From Clostridiales bacterium (GTDB lineage: Bacteria; Bacillota; Clostridia; Oscillospirales; Oscillospiraceae): a DNA stretch of 64,000 nt. Both the position numbers and the translations under genes were made by a program. A model generated the notes under the pieces. It was not told the origin of the DNA. It saw only the letters and a program-made list of their open reading frames with translations, and ran no database searches. The number at the start of each line of letters is the position of its first letter. Within the stretch, counting starts at the first letter, position 1. The stretch is from positions 18,078 through 82,077 of the forward strand of contig JAAVHX010000043.1 in NCBI GenBank assembly GCA_014799475.1, read 5' to 3'. Positions 52,529-61,555 of the stretch are shown one piece after another.

Positions 52529-52771
52529 TCATAAAAAAGTTTTATCTTTATCCAGCCTGATTGTATGTCCATCTTCCTCGAATATCGAACGGTTTTTGCA
52601 ATATTTCTTCACGTATGCCTTTAGTGCGAGTTCCCATGCGTTCATAATAAGAAGTGTAACTGTTTCGTAACGGTACGCAATATTGGGCTTATTATGTATT
52701 TCAATGGCTGCAAAATAGGCAGCAATCGAATTCTTGACTAAATTACTCTGAACCATCTTACGCTTTACCAT
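52529..52771 (-). pseudogene. truncated DUF3644-like gene
   Basis: The 80-residue product matches only the N-terminal portion of DUF3644-type proteins: SNLVKNSIAAYFAAIEIHNK followed by YETVTLLIMNAWELALKAYV. It stops soon after HTIRLDKDKTFL, whereas family members are normally two to four times longer. TGGAGGTGG lies before ATG 52771. The region is AT-richer than the core genome. DUF3644 genes are often near restriction or phage genes; this copy looks like a remnant of the same island. Confidence 0.6.
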
Positions 52772-52883
52772 ATTCGTAACCACCTCCACAGAACAGCATT
52801 TTGCCCAAATTTTTTGCTCACTCCCCCAACAGGGAAACTTGCATCCAGTCCTCCACGGGGCACCTTATGTTAGCTACTCTCTT

Positions 52884-53858
52884 TTAATCAATGGTTGCTT
52901 TAATCCGATTGCACAACAGTGGGGGAATATCAGCCTCTGTTTTCCACATGATTGTATTCTTCTGTGCTATATCAAAATGAAGTTTTATTCCATCTTGGCA
53001 CAGCTGAATGACAGGTTTTCCCAATCCCATGGCATACCCTTCTTCAAAGTAAGCGCCATTGTTTTGATGGGTTAGATCAACCACCACAAATTTACTATCC
53101 TTGATATACTTCAGCAGCTCTGGTGTAATAAAATCATTGTGCTGGACTTCATCAATAAAAATGGCAATGTACCCCGCTGATGTAATTCCCATACGAATGG
53201 CTTCCCTCAACAACTTTGTATCATTACCAAATTTCATTGCCACGAAAACATTTTTGCCATTTGCTGTGTTTCTTTGAATTTCATCAACTTTTGCATATCC
53301 CTGCGGGGTAAGTCTGAGATGTTGCCATTCACCATGGAGAAATGTTAGTTGATCTTCAATATACCCTTGTTTGGCAAGATATTTTAATATGTATTCCCCT
53401 TCGTCCCGGAGTTCCTCTTCTGCACGAAATTTTGTGGAGAGGTTTGGATTCTCGCACCTGTCCAAAAACAAAAAACTGAACAATTCGCTTTTAGAGAACT
53501 TGATTGTTTGACCAATATGTTTTGTGCACTTATATATGTAGAGCAAGATCGCATCTACTTTTTCAGGAAGTGTCTTTGGATACCAGTTTTCAACAGTCTC
53601 GTAATCAATATGCACCACTTTCTCGTCCCAGTTTTGTTCATTTGCCACACTATTATAGTCAGTCGGATAGCTGCCCTTATTATATATCAAATAAGCAGCA
53701 ATATGGTTGCAATTCACTGCTTTCCGTGAGTCATCCAAAGCATACTCAAAGCACCCACAAATTGGGCAAAAAAAGTATGCCGAATCCTTTGCCTCATTCA
53801 TTTTAAAAAGAACCAAAGTATTACAAAACGGACATTCACTATTTTTAATGCTGGGCAC
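52884..53858 (-). CDS. zinc-ribbon protein with nucleoside-deoxyribosyltransferase/TIR-like domain
   Basis: A ~324-residue protein directly downstream of hsdS. The N-terminus has two CxxC pairs (CPFC and CPICG). The middle (~residues 95-200) is helical and winged-helix-like (FLHGEWQHLRLTPQGYAKVDEI). The C-terminal domain (~205-300) shows KNVFVAMKFG, then DSKFVVVDLTHQNNGAYFEE and GYAMGLGKPVIQLC, the pattern of the 2'-deoxyribosyltransferase/TIR-like superfamily with candidate catalytic Glu residues. GTG 53858 fits GAGGTG 6 nt upstream; GTG 53867 is an alternative. It could cleave NAD or nucleotides as a defence effector; this is inference. AT-rich, so probably acquired. Confidence 0.75.
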   Translation of the reverse strand: MPSIKNSECPFCNTLVLFKMNEAKDSAYFFCPICGCFEYALDDSRKAVNCNHIAAYLIYNKGSYPTDYNSVANEQNWDEKVVHIDYETVENWYPKTLPEKVDAILLYIYKCTKHIGQTIKFSKSELFSFLFLDRCENPNLSTKFRAEEELRDEGEYILKYLAKQGYIEDQLTFLHGEWQHLRLTPQGYAKVDEIQRNTANGKNVFVAMKFGNDTKLLREAIRMGITSAGYIAIFIDEVQHNDFITPELLKYIKDSKFVVVDLTHQNNGAYFEEGYAMGLGKPVIQLCQDGIKLHFDIAQKNTIMWKTEADIPPLLCNRIKATID

Positions 53859-53868
53859 TTGCGTCACC

Positions 53869-55230
53869 TCACAAAATAGTTTTTAGTAGCTCCCCCGCCC
53901 ATTCCTCCGCTGGATCATTTGTTCCCAACTCACCACGGAATGCACGGGCTAAAATCGCCTTTTTCATTGTGTCGATCTGGGCAAGAACAGCTTCGGCGGT
54001 TTCCTTGGCGTGCTGCTCTTTGGCAAAAGATACATCTAGAATTTGAACAATTTCTTTTTGCTCAGGAAGCAGAGGAATCTGCAATGGGTATTCTTCCAGA
54101 AAGCTTTTAGGGACCCGTTGCTGACCTACTGCGCCAGCCATAACAGCCTTCGCTTCATCCCGAAAGTGTTGATCGCGAAGCAGGTGATACAGGTAGCGGT
54201 TATATAGCTTTGGAGTACATCTAAGCACAAAAAATTCTGTTGTTCCAAATCCAATATTGTTGACTAGTTTACCAATAACAGCCGATTTCCCATTTTCCAT
54301 ACATGGCGTAATTTTTGCAAAAACTACGTCACCTTCTGAAAAATTAGTAAATCCAGTACGGACTTCTTTGAGTAGTCTGGTTTGCGGTTCAGTAATTTCT
54401 CCATAAATTTCAGACAAAGCTGGCATAGGGAAGAAGGAAACTTCTAAGTTGTCAGGTAAATCCATCGTATTGATTTTCTTCGGATTCACCTCGCATATAT
54501 CGGCTAATGCTACACTTTCCCAGCTGTCCAGCACAACCCCATGCTCTTTTCTCCACTGCTCTGTCAGCTCTCCCGTAAACGCCTTATGCAGAATCGCAGA
54601 CTTCCGCAGTTCAAAACCGCCCACAACCGCCTGGGCCTTTTCCTTCGCCTCGTCCAGTTTGGTAAACAGGCTTTCAATACGGGCAACAATGCGTTGCTGT
54701 TCGGCATAAGGGGGAAGAGGCATTGCAAAAGTAGATAAATCATCCTTATTAAATCCTGCTTGTGCGGTCCTTGAAATCTGCATTAAAGGCGCTTGAAACG
54801 ATTCTGATTGAAGCATCCAATAAACATATCTTCGACACAGTACATCATCAGAAAAAATAGTTTTTGCTAATGCGACATTATAGACCCCTTTTAGCCCCGT
54901 ACATATTCTTCCTAAAGAGGCTCCGTATCTCGCAATCATAATATCATTTTCATTAAAGTGACGCATTTTAGGGGTATCGGGAACATATACCGTATACTTA
55001 TCAGTTGCAAAATCTCTTATCTGAGCTAAACGAATATACCCATCTTTACAAGTATCTGCAAATTGACTTTTGGGAGGTTGTGTGCCACCTTCAATATCAA
55101 TCAAACTCGTAAAATAGAAATAGCACCAATTTTCAGGAACCGGATATGGCTGTTTCGCAGCTGGCACAAGTGCCTGCTGCAGTTTTTCTTCTGGCGACAG
55201 TTCCTTTGCTGTCTTTTTCCCTCTTGCCAT
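53869..55230 (-). CDS. hsdS: type I restriction-modification specificity subunit S
   Basis: The 453-residue HsdS has two target-recognition domains, each followed by a conserved helix. TRD1 (PVPENWCYFYFTSLIDIEGG) ends with YAEQQRIVARIESLFTKLDEAKEKA, and TRD2 (SWESVALADICEVNPKKIN) ends with LPEQKEIVQILDVSFAKEQHAKETAEAV. Together they set a bipartite DNA target. GAGGTG precedes ATG 55230, 1 bp after the hsdM stop. No inverted repeats or spare TRDs for phase variation are seen nearby. Confidence 0.93.
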   Translation of the reverse strand: MARGKKTAKELSPEEKLQQALVPAAKQPYPVPENWCYFYFTSLIDIEGGTQPPKSQFADTCKDGYIRLAQIRDFATDKYTVYVPDTPKMRHFNENDIMIARYGASLGRICTGLKGVYNVALAKTIFSDDVLCRRYVYWMLQSESFQAPLMQISRTAQAGFNKDDLSTFAMPLPPYAEQQRIVARIESLFTKLDEAKEKAQAVVGGFELRKSAILHKAFTGELTEQWRKEHGVVLDSWESVALADICEVNPKKINTMDLPDNLEVSFFPMPALSEIYGEITEPQTRLLKEVRTGFTNFSEGDVVFAKITPCMENGKSAVIGKLVNNIGFGTTEFFVLRCTPKLYNRYLYHLLRDQHFRDEAKAVMAGAVGQQRVPKSFLEEYPLQIPLLPEQKEIVQILDVSFAKEQHAKETAEAVLAQIDTMKKAILARAFRGELGTNDPAEEWAGELLKTIL

Positions 55231-55231
55231 A

Positions 55232-56653
55232 TCACACCTCCGAGCTTTGCAGGGCTTTCAGCTCATTCACCACGCTTTGCAAGAGGTCAACCGCTTCTTC
55301 CAACTGTGCTATAGCTTCCTCACCGCTCTCAATCGGGTCAGGCAAATCGGCATAGTCAACGATGGAATCATCCCGGATCAGTCCCAGGTCAAGGCTGTTA
55401 CCCTTTTCCGCAATTTGGTCACGGGTGAATACACTCCACCGCTCATCCTGCACGGAGTGACGATCTGCGGCCTCATACGCCGCCTCAAAGTCTGCGAAAT
55501 GTTCGGTTTTCAGCGGGTTGGTTTTGCCGAAAGAGGGCATATTGGTGCGCAGATCATAGAACCAGACTTCCTGTGTGTTTCCCTTGTCCGCTTTGCCGCG
55601 GGTGAAGAACAGCACATTGGTCTTGACCCCCTGTGCGTAGAAAATGCCAGTGGGCAGGCGTAAGACCGTATGCAAATTGCACTTGTCCATCAGGTCAATA
55701 CGGATTTTCTCACCCTCGCCGTCCGCAAAGAGGACGTTATCAGGCAGAACCACAGCGGCACGGGCTTTCCCATCCACTTTTAGGCTGCGGTAAATGTGTT
55801 GCAAAAAGTTCAACTGCTTGTTGCTGGTGGTGTAGGTGAAGTCATCACGGGTGGCACGCTCGCCTCCCTTTTTTGTGCCGAATGGGGGATTTGTGAGAAC
55901 CACATCATAGCCCCTCATTCCCTTGCCGAGATTGGACAGGGTATCGCCCAGCGTGATCTCCCCTTCCATATCGTGCAGCATGGCGTTCATCAGGGCAAGA
56001 CGGTGGGTGTCGTGTACCAGCTCCGTGCCTGTAAAAGCCTCTGTACGCTCAAAGGCTGCAGTATCTGCGTCAAGGTCAAAGAAGTCGTCGGTCTGGGCCG
56101 CAACGTATTGATGGGCTGCGATCATAAAGCCAAATGTACCGCAAGCGGGGTCGTTGCAGCGCTCCCCCGGCTGGGGTCTCACCAGACGGGTCATGACGTC
56201 AATCAGCACACGGGGCGTAAAATACTGCCCCGCGCCCGACTTTTTCTCGTTGGCGTTCTTCTCCAAAAGGCCCTCATACAGATTGCCAAGCCCTTCTTCG
56301 CGGGCAGAAAACCAGTCTAGTCCGTCAATGGTGGTGATAATTTTTTCAAGGTTTTTCGGCTCGTCAATATTGGTGGCTGCGCCCTGGTAGATTTCCCGCA
56401 CACGGCCTGTGCAATTTTCACCCAAGTGGTTCAGCAGCTCCTTATAGAATTTCTTCAATTCAATGCCGCTCTTTGCAGTCAGCTTGTCCCAGCGGTAGGC
56501 TTCGGGGATTTGGCTCTCCGCCCCCGTTTCCTTTGCCATTTTCAAGAAAAGAATGTAGGTCAACTCTGTCACATACTGGTGATAGGTGATGCCGTCATCA
56601 CGCAGAACGTTGCAGAGGTTCCAGAGCTTAGAGACAATTTCTTGTGTTGTCAT
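55232..56653 (-). CDS. hsdM: type I restriction-modification DNA adenine methyltransferase
   Basis: The 473-residue N6-adenine methyltransferase has the HsdM N-terminal helical domain (IVSKLWNLCNVLRDDGITYH), GQYFTPRVLIDVMTRLV, SAM motif I NDPACGTFGFMIAAH (~residues 167-181) and the catalytic motif IV LTNPPFG (~253-259). It acts with HsdS as the modification enzyme and with HsdR for cleavage. The ATG overlaps the preceding small gene by one base (TGATG). Confidence 0.96.
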   Translation of the reverse strand: MTTQEIVSKLWNLCNVLRDDGITYHQYVTELTYILFLKMAKETGAESQIPEAYRWDKLTAKSGIELKKFYKELLNHLGENCTGRVREIYQGAATNIDEPKNLEKIITTIDGLDWFSAREEGLGNLYEGLLEKNANEKKSGAGQYFTPRVLIDVMTRLVRPQPGERCNDPACGTFGFMIAAHQYVAAQTDDFFDLDADTAAFERTEAFTGTELVHDTHRLALMNAMLHDMEGEITLGDTLSNLGKGMRGYDVVLTNPPFGTKKGGERATRDDFTYTTSNKQLNFLQHIYRSLKVDGKARAAVVLPDNVLFADGEGEKIRIDLMDKCNLHTVLRLPTGIFYAQGVKTNVLFFTRGKADKGNTQEVWFYDLRTNMPSFGKTNPLKTEHFADFEAAYEAADRHSVQDERWSVFTRDQIAEKGNSLDLGLIRDDSIVDYADLPDPIESGEEAIAQLEEAVDLLQSVVNELKALQSSEV

Positions 56654-56931
56654 CAGAAGTTGCCTCCGTTTCGCTGTTGGTCAATAGCAGCTTGCACAGC
56701 GATCTCGGCAAGGCAAGCATTTATAGCCTCCTGCTGATATTCGGGCTCAATGTCTCTGGCTGCCTTAAAATAGTCCGAGATTGCTTTCACCATATCTCCA
56801 ATTTTCTTCTGCTGTTCCCAATGCTTGCGTTGCGCTTCTGCTTGCTGTCGCTGGGCTTCAAGCTGCTGCAAATAGGTTGGATTCACATAGGTGGGATTGT
56901 AAATGCTGTATGGGTACTGGTTGTAAATCAT
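56653..56931 (-). CDS. small coiled-coil protein encoded between hsdR and hsdM
   Basis: I do not recognise a family. The 92-residue product has a Tyr/Pro/Asn-rich start (YNQYPYSIYNPTYVNPTYL), a Gln/Ala/Arg-rich coiled coil (~residues 20-45) and an amphipathic C-terminal helix (EYQQEAINACLAEIAVQAAI). It overlaps hsdR by 4 bp and hsdM by 1 bp, so it is embedded in the operon by translational coupling. Similar Pro-Tyr/coiled-coil small proteins occur in phage and mobile DNA. It could regulate or assemble the restriction complex. Confidence 0.7.
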   Translation of the reverse strand: MIYNQYPYSIYNPTYVNPTYLQQLEAQRQQAEAQRKHWEQQKKIGDMVKAISDYFKAARDIEPEYQQEAINACLAEIAVQAAIDQQRNGGNF

Positions 56932-59900
56932 GCAATTTTTCCTCCGTCATCGTACAAATACTCGTTAAGTTCCAAGATAATGCTTTCTAGTTTGTTGCCA
57001 AACACTTTGTTAATCTTCGCAAAACCGCCCTGTGCCTTAAAGCGACCATCCTCATCAAATACGTCCACATTCAGCACAGATTCTTCCATCAGGTACTTTT
57101 CCATTCTGGTAATCCAGTTGAGTTCCTGCTTTGAGAAATTATGTGCCTTTTTCAGCTTGTCCATTGCCCGTCTGATCCGGGCCTCATGGGAAATCAGGGT
57201 GGAGCCGATGGCATATCGGCGTATCAGGCTAATAATATCGGCGGTAATTTCCTCGTTGGTCATCTGAGAAATCGCTGCATTGAGCTGCTGGGTGGTAAAG
57301 CCCTCCCTATCCAGTGTCAGGCGCAGAGATTTCAGGCTCTCACGGGTCAGCTCCTTTGGCCTTGTACAGACAATATTCAGGGCCGCAATCTCGTTTAAAT
57401 TAGTCTTGACATAGGCTGCGAATGCGTCCAGATAATCTTCTGGTCTGCTGCCGCTGCCATAGCCCCTGCTGTGCTTCAGAAGCTCATCTTCATGGTCAGA
57501 GATCACAACCGGGCGGCGTCTGTCTGCTCTGAACTGTCCCAGCATTTTGAATAGCGACCTACTGGCAAGCAGCCGGTTCTTTGCGTCCTCTGGTTTGCGC
57601 TGCTGAATATCGGCAATGAACTGGCTCGGGTCTTGGCCTCCTGTCATGCTGGTAAAATGCTCCATGGTTTTGCTGTCCAAATGCCGCTTTTTCCGTTGCA
57701 GCTTGGCAATGATCTGATCTATCTGATGCTGAATCCTGCTTTCATCATCCATCACTTCCAGACCTTCCAAAAGCTGCTCAAATGTAGCATCAGGGTTGGC
57801 GACAACGGGTTTCATCGTGTTAACTGCTTCTAAGGAATTATAAACGCCAACAGGGTCGTAAATCTCAAAATGAGTCTTGTGGATTTCAGGGCAGAGGCGG
57901 GTCGCACGGCCCATCATCTGCTCGAACAGGATTCGAGATTTCACACGGCGCATGAATACCAATGTTGTGATTTCTGGGACGTCTATCCCCGTGGTCAGCA
58001 GATCAACCGTAACAACAACGCTGGGGAAGTGTTCATTCTTAAAGCGATTAATGGCTTGTTGGAGCTTTTTCTTGTTGCCGCCGCCTACAGAACCGGTAAT
58101 TTTCATGATTGTGTCATTGTCCACGCCTGTCTCTGCATAAATCTCCTTCAAAATTTTTACGATCAAATCGGCATGGTCGTCATTGACGGCATAGATCAGC
58201 GTCTTGCCCTGTGTATCGGGGCTTTCAGGGTCAATATCACGGGCGATTTCAGCCAAAACCGTCCGGTTGAATGGCTCTGTTATGACTTGGCGGTTAAAAG
58301 ATTCCACATCAAAATCCAATTCATCATCCAACAACTCAGCATTCGTGATTTCGCCAGTCACAGGATCATATACCACAACGGTATCGCCCTCTTTGTAGTG
58401 GATACCCTCTTTGCTCAACTTGGTAGTCAACTCATGAGGGGCATCATGGTCAACCAGATACCCTTCAATCACCGCCTCACGGTATGTATATTTGAACACG
58501 GGCTGTCCAAAAATTTCCGTGGTCTGAAGTGCCGGCGTTGCAGTCAGCGCAATTTTCACAGCGTCAAAGTATTCAACCACGCTGCGGTATTTGCTCTGGT
58601 AATCCAATTGGTCACGGTAAAGGATTTCATCCTCGCCCATTTCCTTATCCAAGATATAACCTCTATGCGCTTCGTCAATGATGACCAGATCAAAGTCGGA
58701 AACGGCGGGCATAGTGTCCTCACTGTTATACAGAATCCGCTTGACCATACTTTGGACTGTAGCTATCTGGATGCGGGTTTCGCGGTCTATTCCCTTATCT
58801 TCCAGACTCTTAATGTTGTAAATATCGTCAAGGGTCATTAAATCTTCCAGTTTAACATCCCTGAACACGTCAGAAGCCTGTTCGCCCAGGGATGTTCTAT
58901 CTACAAGGAACAGGATTCTGCGAAAGCGACCTGTTTTCAGGAAACGATAGATCATACCCAGAATGGTACGGGTCTTGCCTGTGCCTGTTGCCATAGCAAG
59001 CAAAACGTTGAGCTGCCCGTTGATAATCGCACTCTCAGCGGCTTCAATCGCCCTGATCTGATACTCACGGAGATTCAAGCCGTCCTTGTCCCGTAACAGG
59101 TCATAGGACATTTTTTGCAATTCCTGATTCCGTGCAGCAATATCTTTATCAAGCAGTTCCATCATTCCGTTTGGGCTTATCCAGCCTTTCAAAGCCTTGG
59201 GCGCATTGTCAGGCTGCCTCAGGTCCAGAAACCATACACCGCTTTTGGTATCGTATTGCGCTAAGTATGGTCTGCCGTTGGTGGCAAAGGTGAACGGCAC
59301 TTTGTAACTTCCCCACGTTCCGATCTGATAGACTTTATCGGTACTGCGGATATTTCGGGAATAGTCCTTGCACTGGTAGTCGATGACGGAGGGAATATCC
59401 TTGTGGATAGCCTTTGCCTCAATTGTGGCTACCATCTGCGTATCAACGAACAGGGCATAATCGACATAGCCCCGATTCCCAACGGTGGAATCTGTAGGCC
59501 ATTCGGCAATCGCAATATTGTGCCCCTTTGCGGGACGTGTTCCCTTGGAGTAGCGCAACAGTTCCGTATCGGCCTCCCAGCCAACTTTACGGAGTTGTTC
59601 ATCAATCAGGTATCGTGTCTCTGCCTCGGATTTGATTCTTCGGGTTGCGGCCTTACCTGATTGCTTTTTTCTGATTTCTTTTTCAACGACGGGAGCCGCC
59701 GCCGCTGCTTGTTCGGCTTCCTCAATCAACTGATCTTCTTGGGCATCTTTACTCTGGTTATCCCTGATGGCGGGCTCAGCTGTTTCAGATGGCATAACAA
59801 AGGGCTGATTCTGATAATTCCAGTCCCCATAGGTCTGCATAAACCACTCACAAAGGCTGTGGGCCATTTGTAGCAGTGCCTTGCCATCTGATACAGACTC

Positions 59901-60194
59901 ATAGTTTTCGTGGACAGCCTTGTTTCGGGCCTTGCGCAAAGCATGAAGAATATCCACCAGATCTCGGGTCAAAAGTCCCTCCCGGGCAAGAATGTTAATG
60001 CGTTCCACAGCAGAATTGTCCTGGGGGAGGTTAATCCTGTCATAGATAAACATCAAATTGGCAATGGTTTCGCCAATCATACCAAGCTTCATTAGACAGG
60101 AATTGGAATCGGAATAGAGATATGCCTCCGCTGTTTCGCCAAACCGAGCCAAAACGGGAAAATTCTCATTTAAAAAACTGAAATTGCTTCCCAT
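56928..60194 (-). CDS. hsdR: type I restriction enzyme R subunit (EcoR124/DEAD-type) with DUF4145 N-terminus
   Basis: A ~1088-residue ATP-dependent translocase and nuclease. Domains are an N-terminal DUF4145-like helical segment (~residues 20-130), a charged linker, a PD-(D/E)xK nuclease (DYALFVDTQMVATIEAKAI, with Asp ~245 and Glu-x-Lys ~259-261), helicase motif I MATGTGKTRTI (~402), motif II VIIDEAHRG (~507), motif VI FEQMMGRATR and a C-terminal HsdM-contact region. TTG 60200 is 3 nt from GGGAGG, so ATG 60194 is chosen. All key residues look intact. Confidence 0.95.
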   Translation of the reverse strand: MGSNFSFLNENFPVLARFGETAEAYLYSDSNSCLMKLGMIGETIANLMFIYDRINLPQDNSAVERINILAREGLLTRDLVDILHALRKARNKAVHENYESVSDGKALLQMAHSLCEWFMQTYGDWNYQNQPFVMPSETAEPAIRDNQSKDAQEDQLIEEAEQAAAAAPVVEKEIRKKQSGKAATRRIKSEAETRYLIDEQLRKVGWEADTELLRYSKGTRPAKGHNIAIAEWPTDSTVGNRGYVDYALFVDTQMVATIEAKAIHKDIPSVIDYQCKDYSRNIRSTDKVYQIGTWGSYKVPFTFATNGRPYLAQYDTKSGVWFLDLRQPDNAPKALKGWISPNGMMELLDKDIAARNQELQKMSYDLLRDKDGLNLREYQIRAIEAAESAIINGQLNVLLAMATGTGKTRTILGMIYRFLKTGRFRRILFLVDRTSLGEQASDVFRDVKLEDLMTLDDIYNIKSLEDKGIDRETRIQIATVQSMVKRILYNSEDTMPAVSDFDLVIIDEAHRGYILDKEMGEDEILYRDQLDYQSKYRSVVEYFDAVKIALTATPALQTTEIFGQPVFKYTYREAVIEGYLVDHDAPHELTTKLSKEGIHYKEGDTVVVYDPVTGEITNAELLDDELDFDVESFNRQVITEPFNRTVLAEIARDIDPESPDTQGKTLIYAVNDDHADLIVKILKEIYAETGVDNDTIMKITGSVGGGNKKKLQQAINRFKNEHFPSVVVTVDLLTTGIDVPEITTLVFMRRVKSRILFEQMMGRATRLCPEIHKTHFEIYDPVGVYNSLEAVNTMKPVVANPDATFEQLLEGLEVMDDESRIQHQIDQIIAKLQRKKRHLDSKTMEHFTSMTGGQDPSQFIADIQQRKPEDAKNRLLASRSLFKMLGQFRADRRRPVVISDHEDELLKHSRGYGSGSRPEDYLDAFAAYVKTNLNEIAALNIVCTRPKELTRESLKSLRLTLDREGFTTQQLNAAISQMTNEEITADIISLIRRYAIGSTLISHEARIRRAMDKLKKAHNFSKQELNWITRMEKYLMEESVLNVDVFDEDGRFKAQGGFAKINKVFGNKLESIILELNEYLYDDGGKIA

Positions 60195-60231
60195 GTCCAA
60201 TGTCCTCCCATATCCTTGGCAATATATACCG

Positions 60232-60260
60232 ATTATAATTCATTTTTCGAGATAATACAA
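60232..60260 (-). promoter_or_regulatory. possible promoter of the hsd operon
   Basis: Minus strand TATAAT (60237-60232) with TTGTAT 17 bp upstream (60260-60255); ~40 nt before hsdR. Confidence 0.5.
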
Positions 60261-60968
60261 TGGCAACTTTCCCAGTACAAACTGCAGTAGTCCACAATTG
60301 ATGGCAATAATTCTGGGCTCAATATTCTATCGACAGGTTTCGCCTTGACAGCCCTTCCCATCGGAGTTATACTTGCAACGCAGCGATTTAATTGGAAATA
60401 ATTGTTTTTTACTATTCTCATTAACAGGCTTTCTCGAAAGAGATTGGATTTCATTTATAGGCTTTCGCTGTACCCCAGGCGCGCCTGCGTCTGGGGTAAA
60501 AGTAAATGACCGTCCAATCAGATACTTTTTCGGGGAAGCCTGCCATGATTTCAGTTTGAGGGAGCGGGCCAAGGGAAGAGACACGACACAGCGCCGAGCA
60601 GGGTTGCCTGTCAGGAACCGGATTGGGTAGAACGGCAAACCTCAGTGGAGGCTGCATGGACAGGGTGTCAACATGGGCACCCACGTCGGATGAAATTCAG
60701 CAAATGCTGGGTAAAAAGGCGGGATAGGGAGTCATACATAACACCCAGTTGGCCGCTGTGTTGCCCAGAATAGGAGCTCCAAGATGCCTGATGTGTACAA
60801 TGATACTCATTAGGCTTTTTCTTTGGGTGGGCAGCACATATATTGGCCTCCAATGGCACCGAACTGTGTACCGCTTCCTGTGTCTGGCATGACGAGGATG
60901 GCGAGGAGGATGCGCTGTCCCAGGTCAGAAAAACGCAGGGCTCCGTTTAGCAATAGCCTGTTGGAAGC
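60261..60968. other. non-coding or degraded flank, no gene supported
   Basis: Short frames exist on both strands but none has a convincing ribosome site or recognisable protein. One hairpin, TACCCCAG...CTGGGGTA, is at 60471-60498. It looks like decayed mobile-element DNA between hsdR and the mobilization region. Confidence 0.5.
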
Positions 60969-61166
60969 GGCGGGCTCCGCCCGCCAACTCCAATCACTTT
61001 ACCGCCTGGAGAAAGTCCCGCCAACGGCGGGGCCAGGAGCCACCGCCGCCCCTGGCGGCGGTGGCGCAAGCATCGCGTTTTGATGTCAGAACGCCGCTTG
61101 CAGGGGAAATCCCCTGACCCCAATGCCACCTGCGGGCGGGAACCTTTTGGCAGTGTTGCCCAAAAG
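60969..61166. other. GC-rich hairpin region, candidate transfer-origin neighbourhood
   Basis: Contains GGCGGG-ctccg-CCCGCC (60969-60985), CCACCGCCG...CGGCGGTGG (61040-61063) and a degenerate CTTTTGG...CCAAAAG palindrome (61144-61166). Its place upstream of two MobC-like genes suggests an oriT-type region, but no nick site can be assigned. Confidence 0.35.
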
Positions 61167-61184
61167 TCTGCGACGGCAGCGCCA

Positions 61185-61538
61185 AGAACCGCTTTTGACA
61201 AGATTGTCCGAAGCGGTTCTGTATGGGTCTCCGACAAGATCATCGAATACAGCTATACCGCAAATCGGGTTTGACAATGTTGTCAGACCCGATTTTATTT
61301 GGACTTTTGGTAAGATTGCCGGAAGTCCACCAAGCACGCATCGGGTTCGGCAATGTTGCCAAACCCGATTGTGTGCAGCCAGAGGAAAGGGTTGACAACA
61401 TTGTCAACCCTTCCACGCAAACAAAGGTCTGGCAATATTGCCGAACCTTCCCCGATCAAGTGTACCGCCCCGATCTGTCCCTGGGGATATATGGCGGGAG
61501 CAATTCAAAAACCGCTTTCGGCAACATTGCCAAAAGCG
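61185..61538. repeat. array of seven imperfect palindromes with core GRCAA-NN-TTGYC
   Basis: Seven dyads, with outer arm in brackets: 61185-61220 (AGAACCGCTT), 61262-61295 (AAATCGGGT), 61301-61328 (GGACTT), 61340-61369 (ATCGGGTT), 61387-61412 (AAGGGTT), 61424-61449 (AAGGT), 61513-61538 (CGCTTT). Each centres on GACAA/TTGTC or GGCAA/TTGCC (one GGTAA/TTGCC) with 2 central bases. Each has its own matching outer arm on the other side. The element ends 18 bp before a MobC-like gene. Confidence 0.85.
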
Positions 61539-61555
61539 AGATGGGAGTGAAGAAT

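Noticed and set aside
53869..55230. Phase-variable hsdS cassette
   Set aside because: Only one hsdS, with no inverted partial copies or invertase gene beside it in the window.
60823..61083. 86-codon frame in the hairpin region
   Set aside because: Gly/Ala/Pro-rich translation of palindromic GC-rich DNA; better explained as structured non-coding sequence.
61185..61538. CRISPR array
   Set aside because: The repeats are palindromes with varying arms, not identical direct repeats with unique equal-length spacers, and no cas genes are present.
61223..61555. Upstream extension of the first MobC-like gene through the palindromes
   Set aside because: The extension translates the dyads into repetitive text and lacks a ribosome site; ATG 61556 has one.
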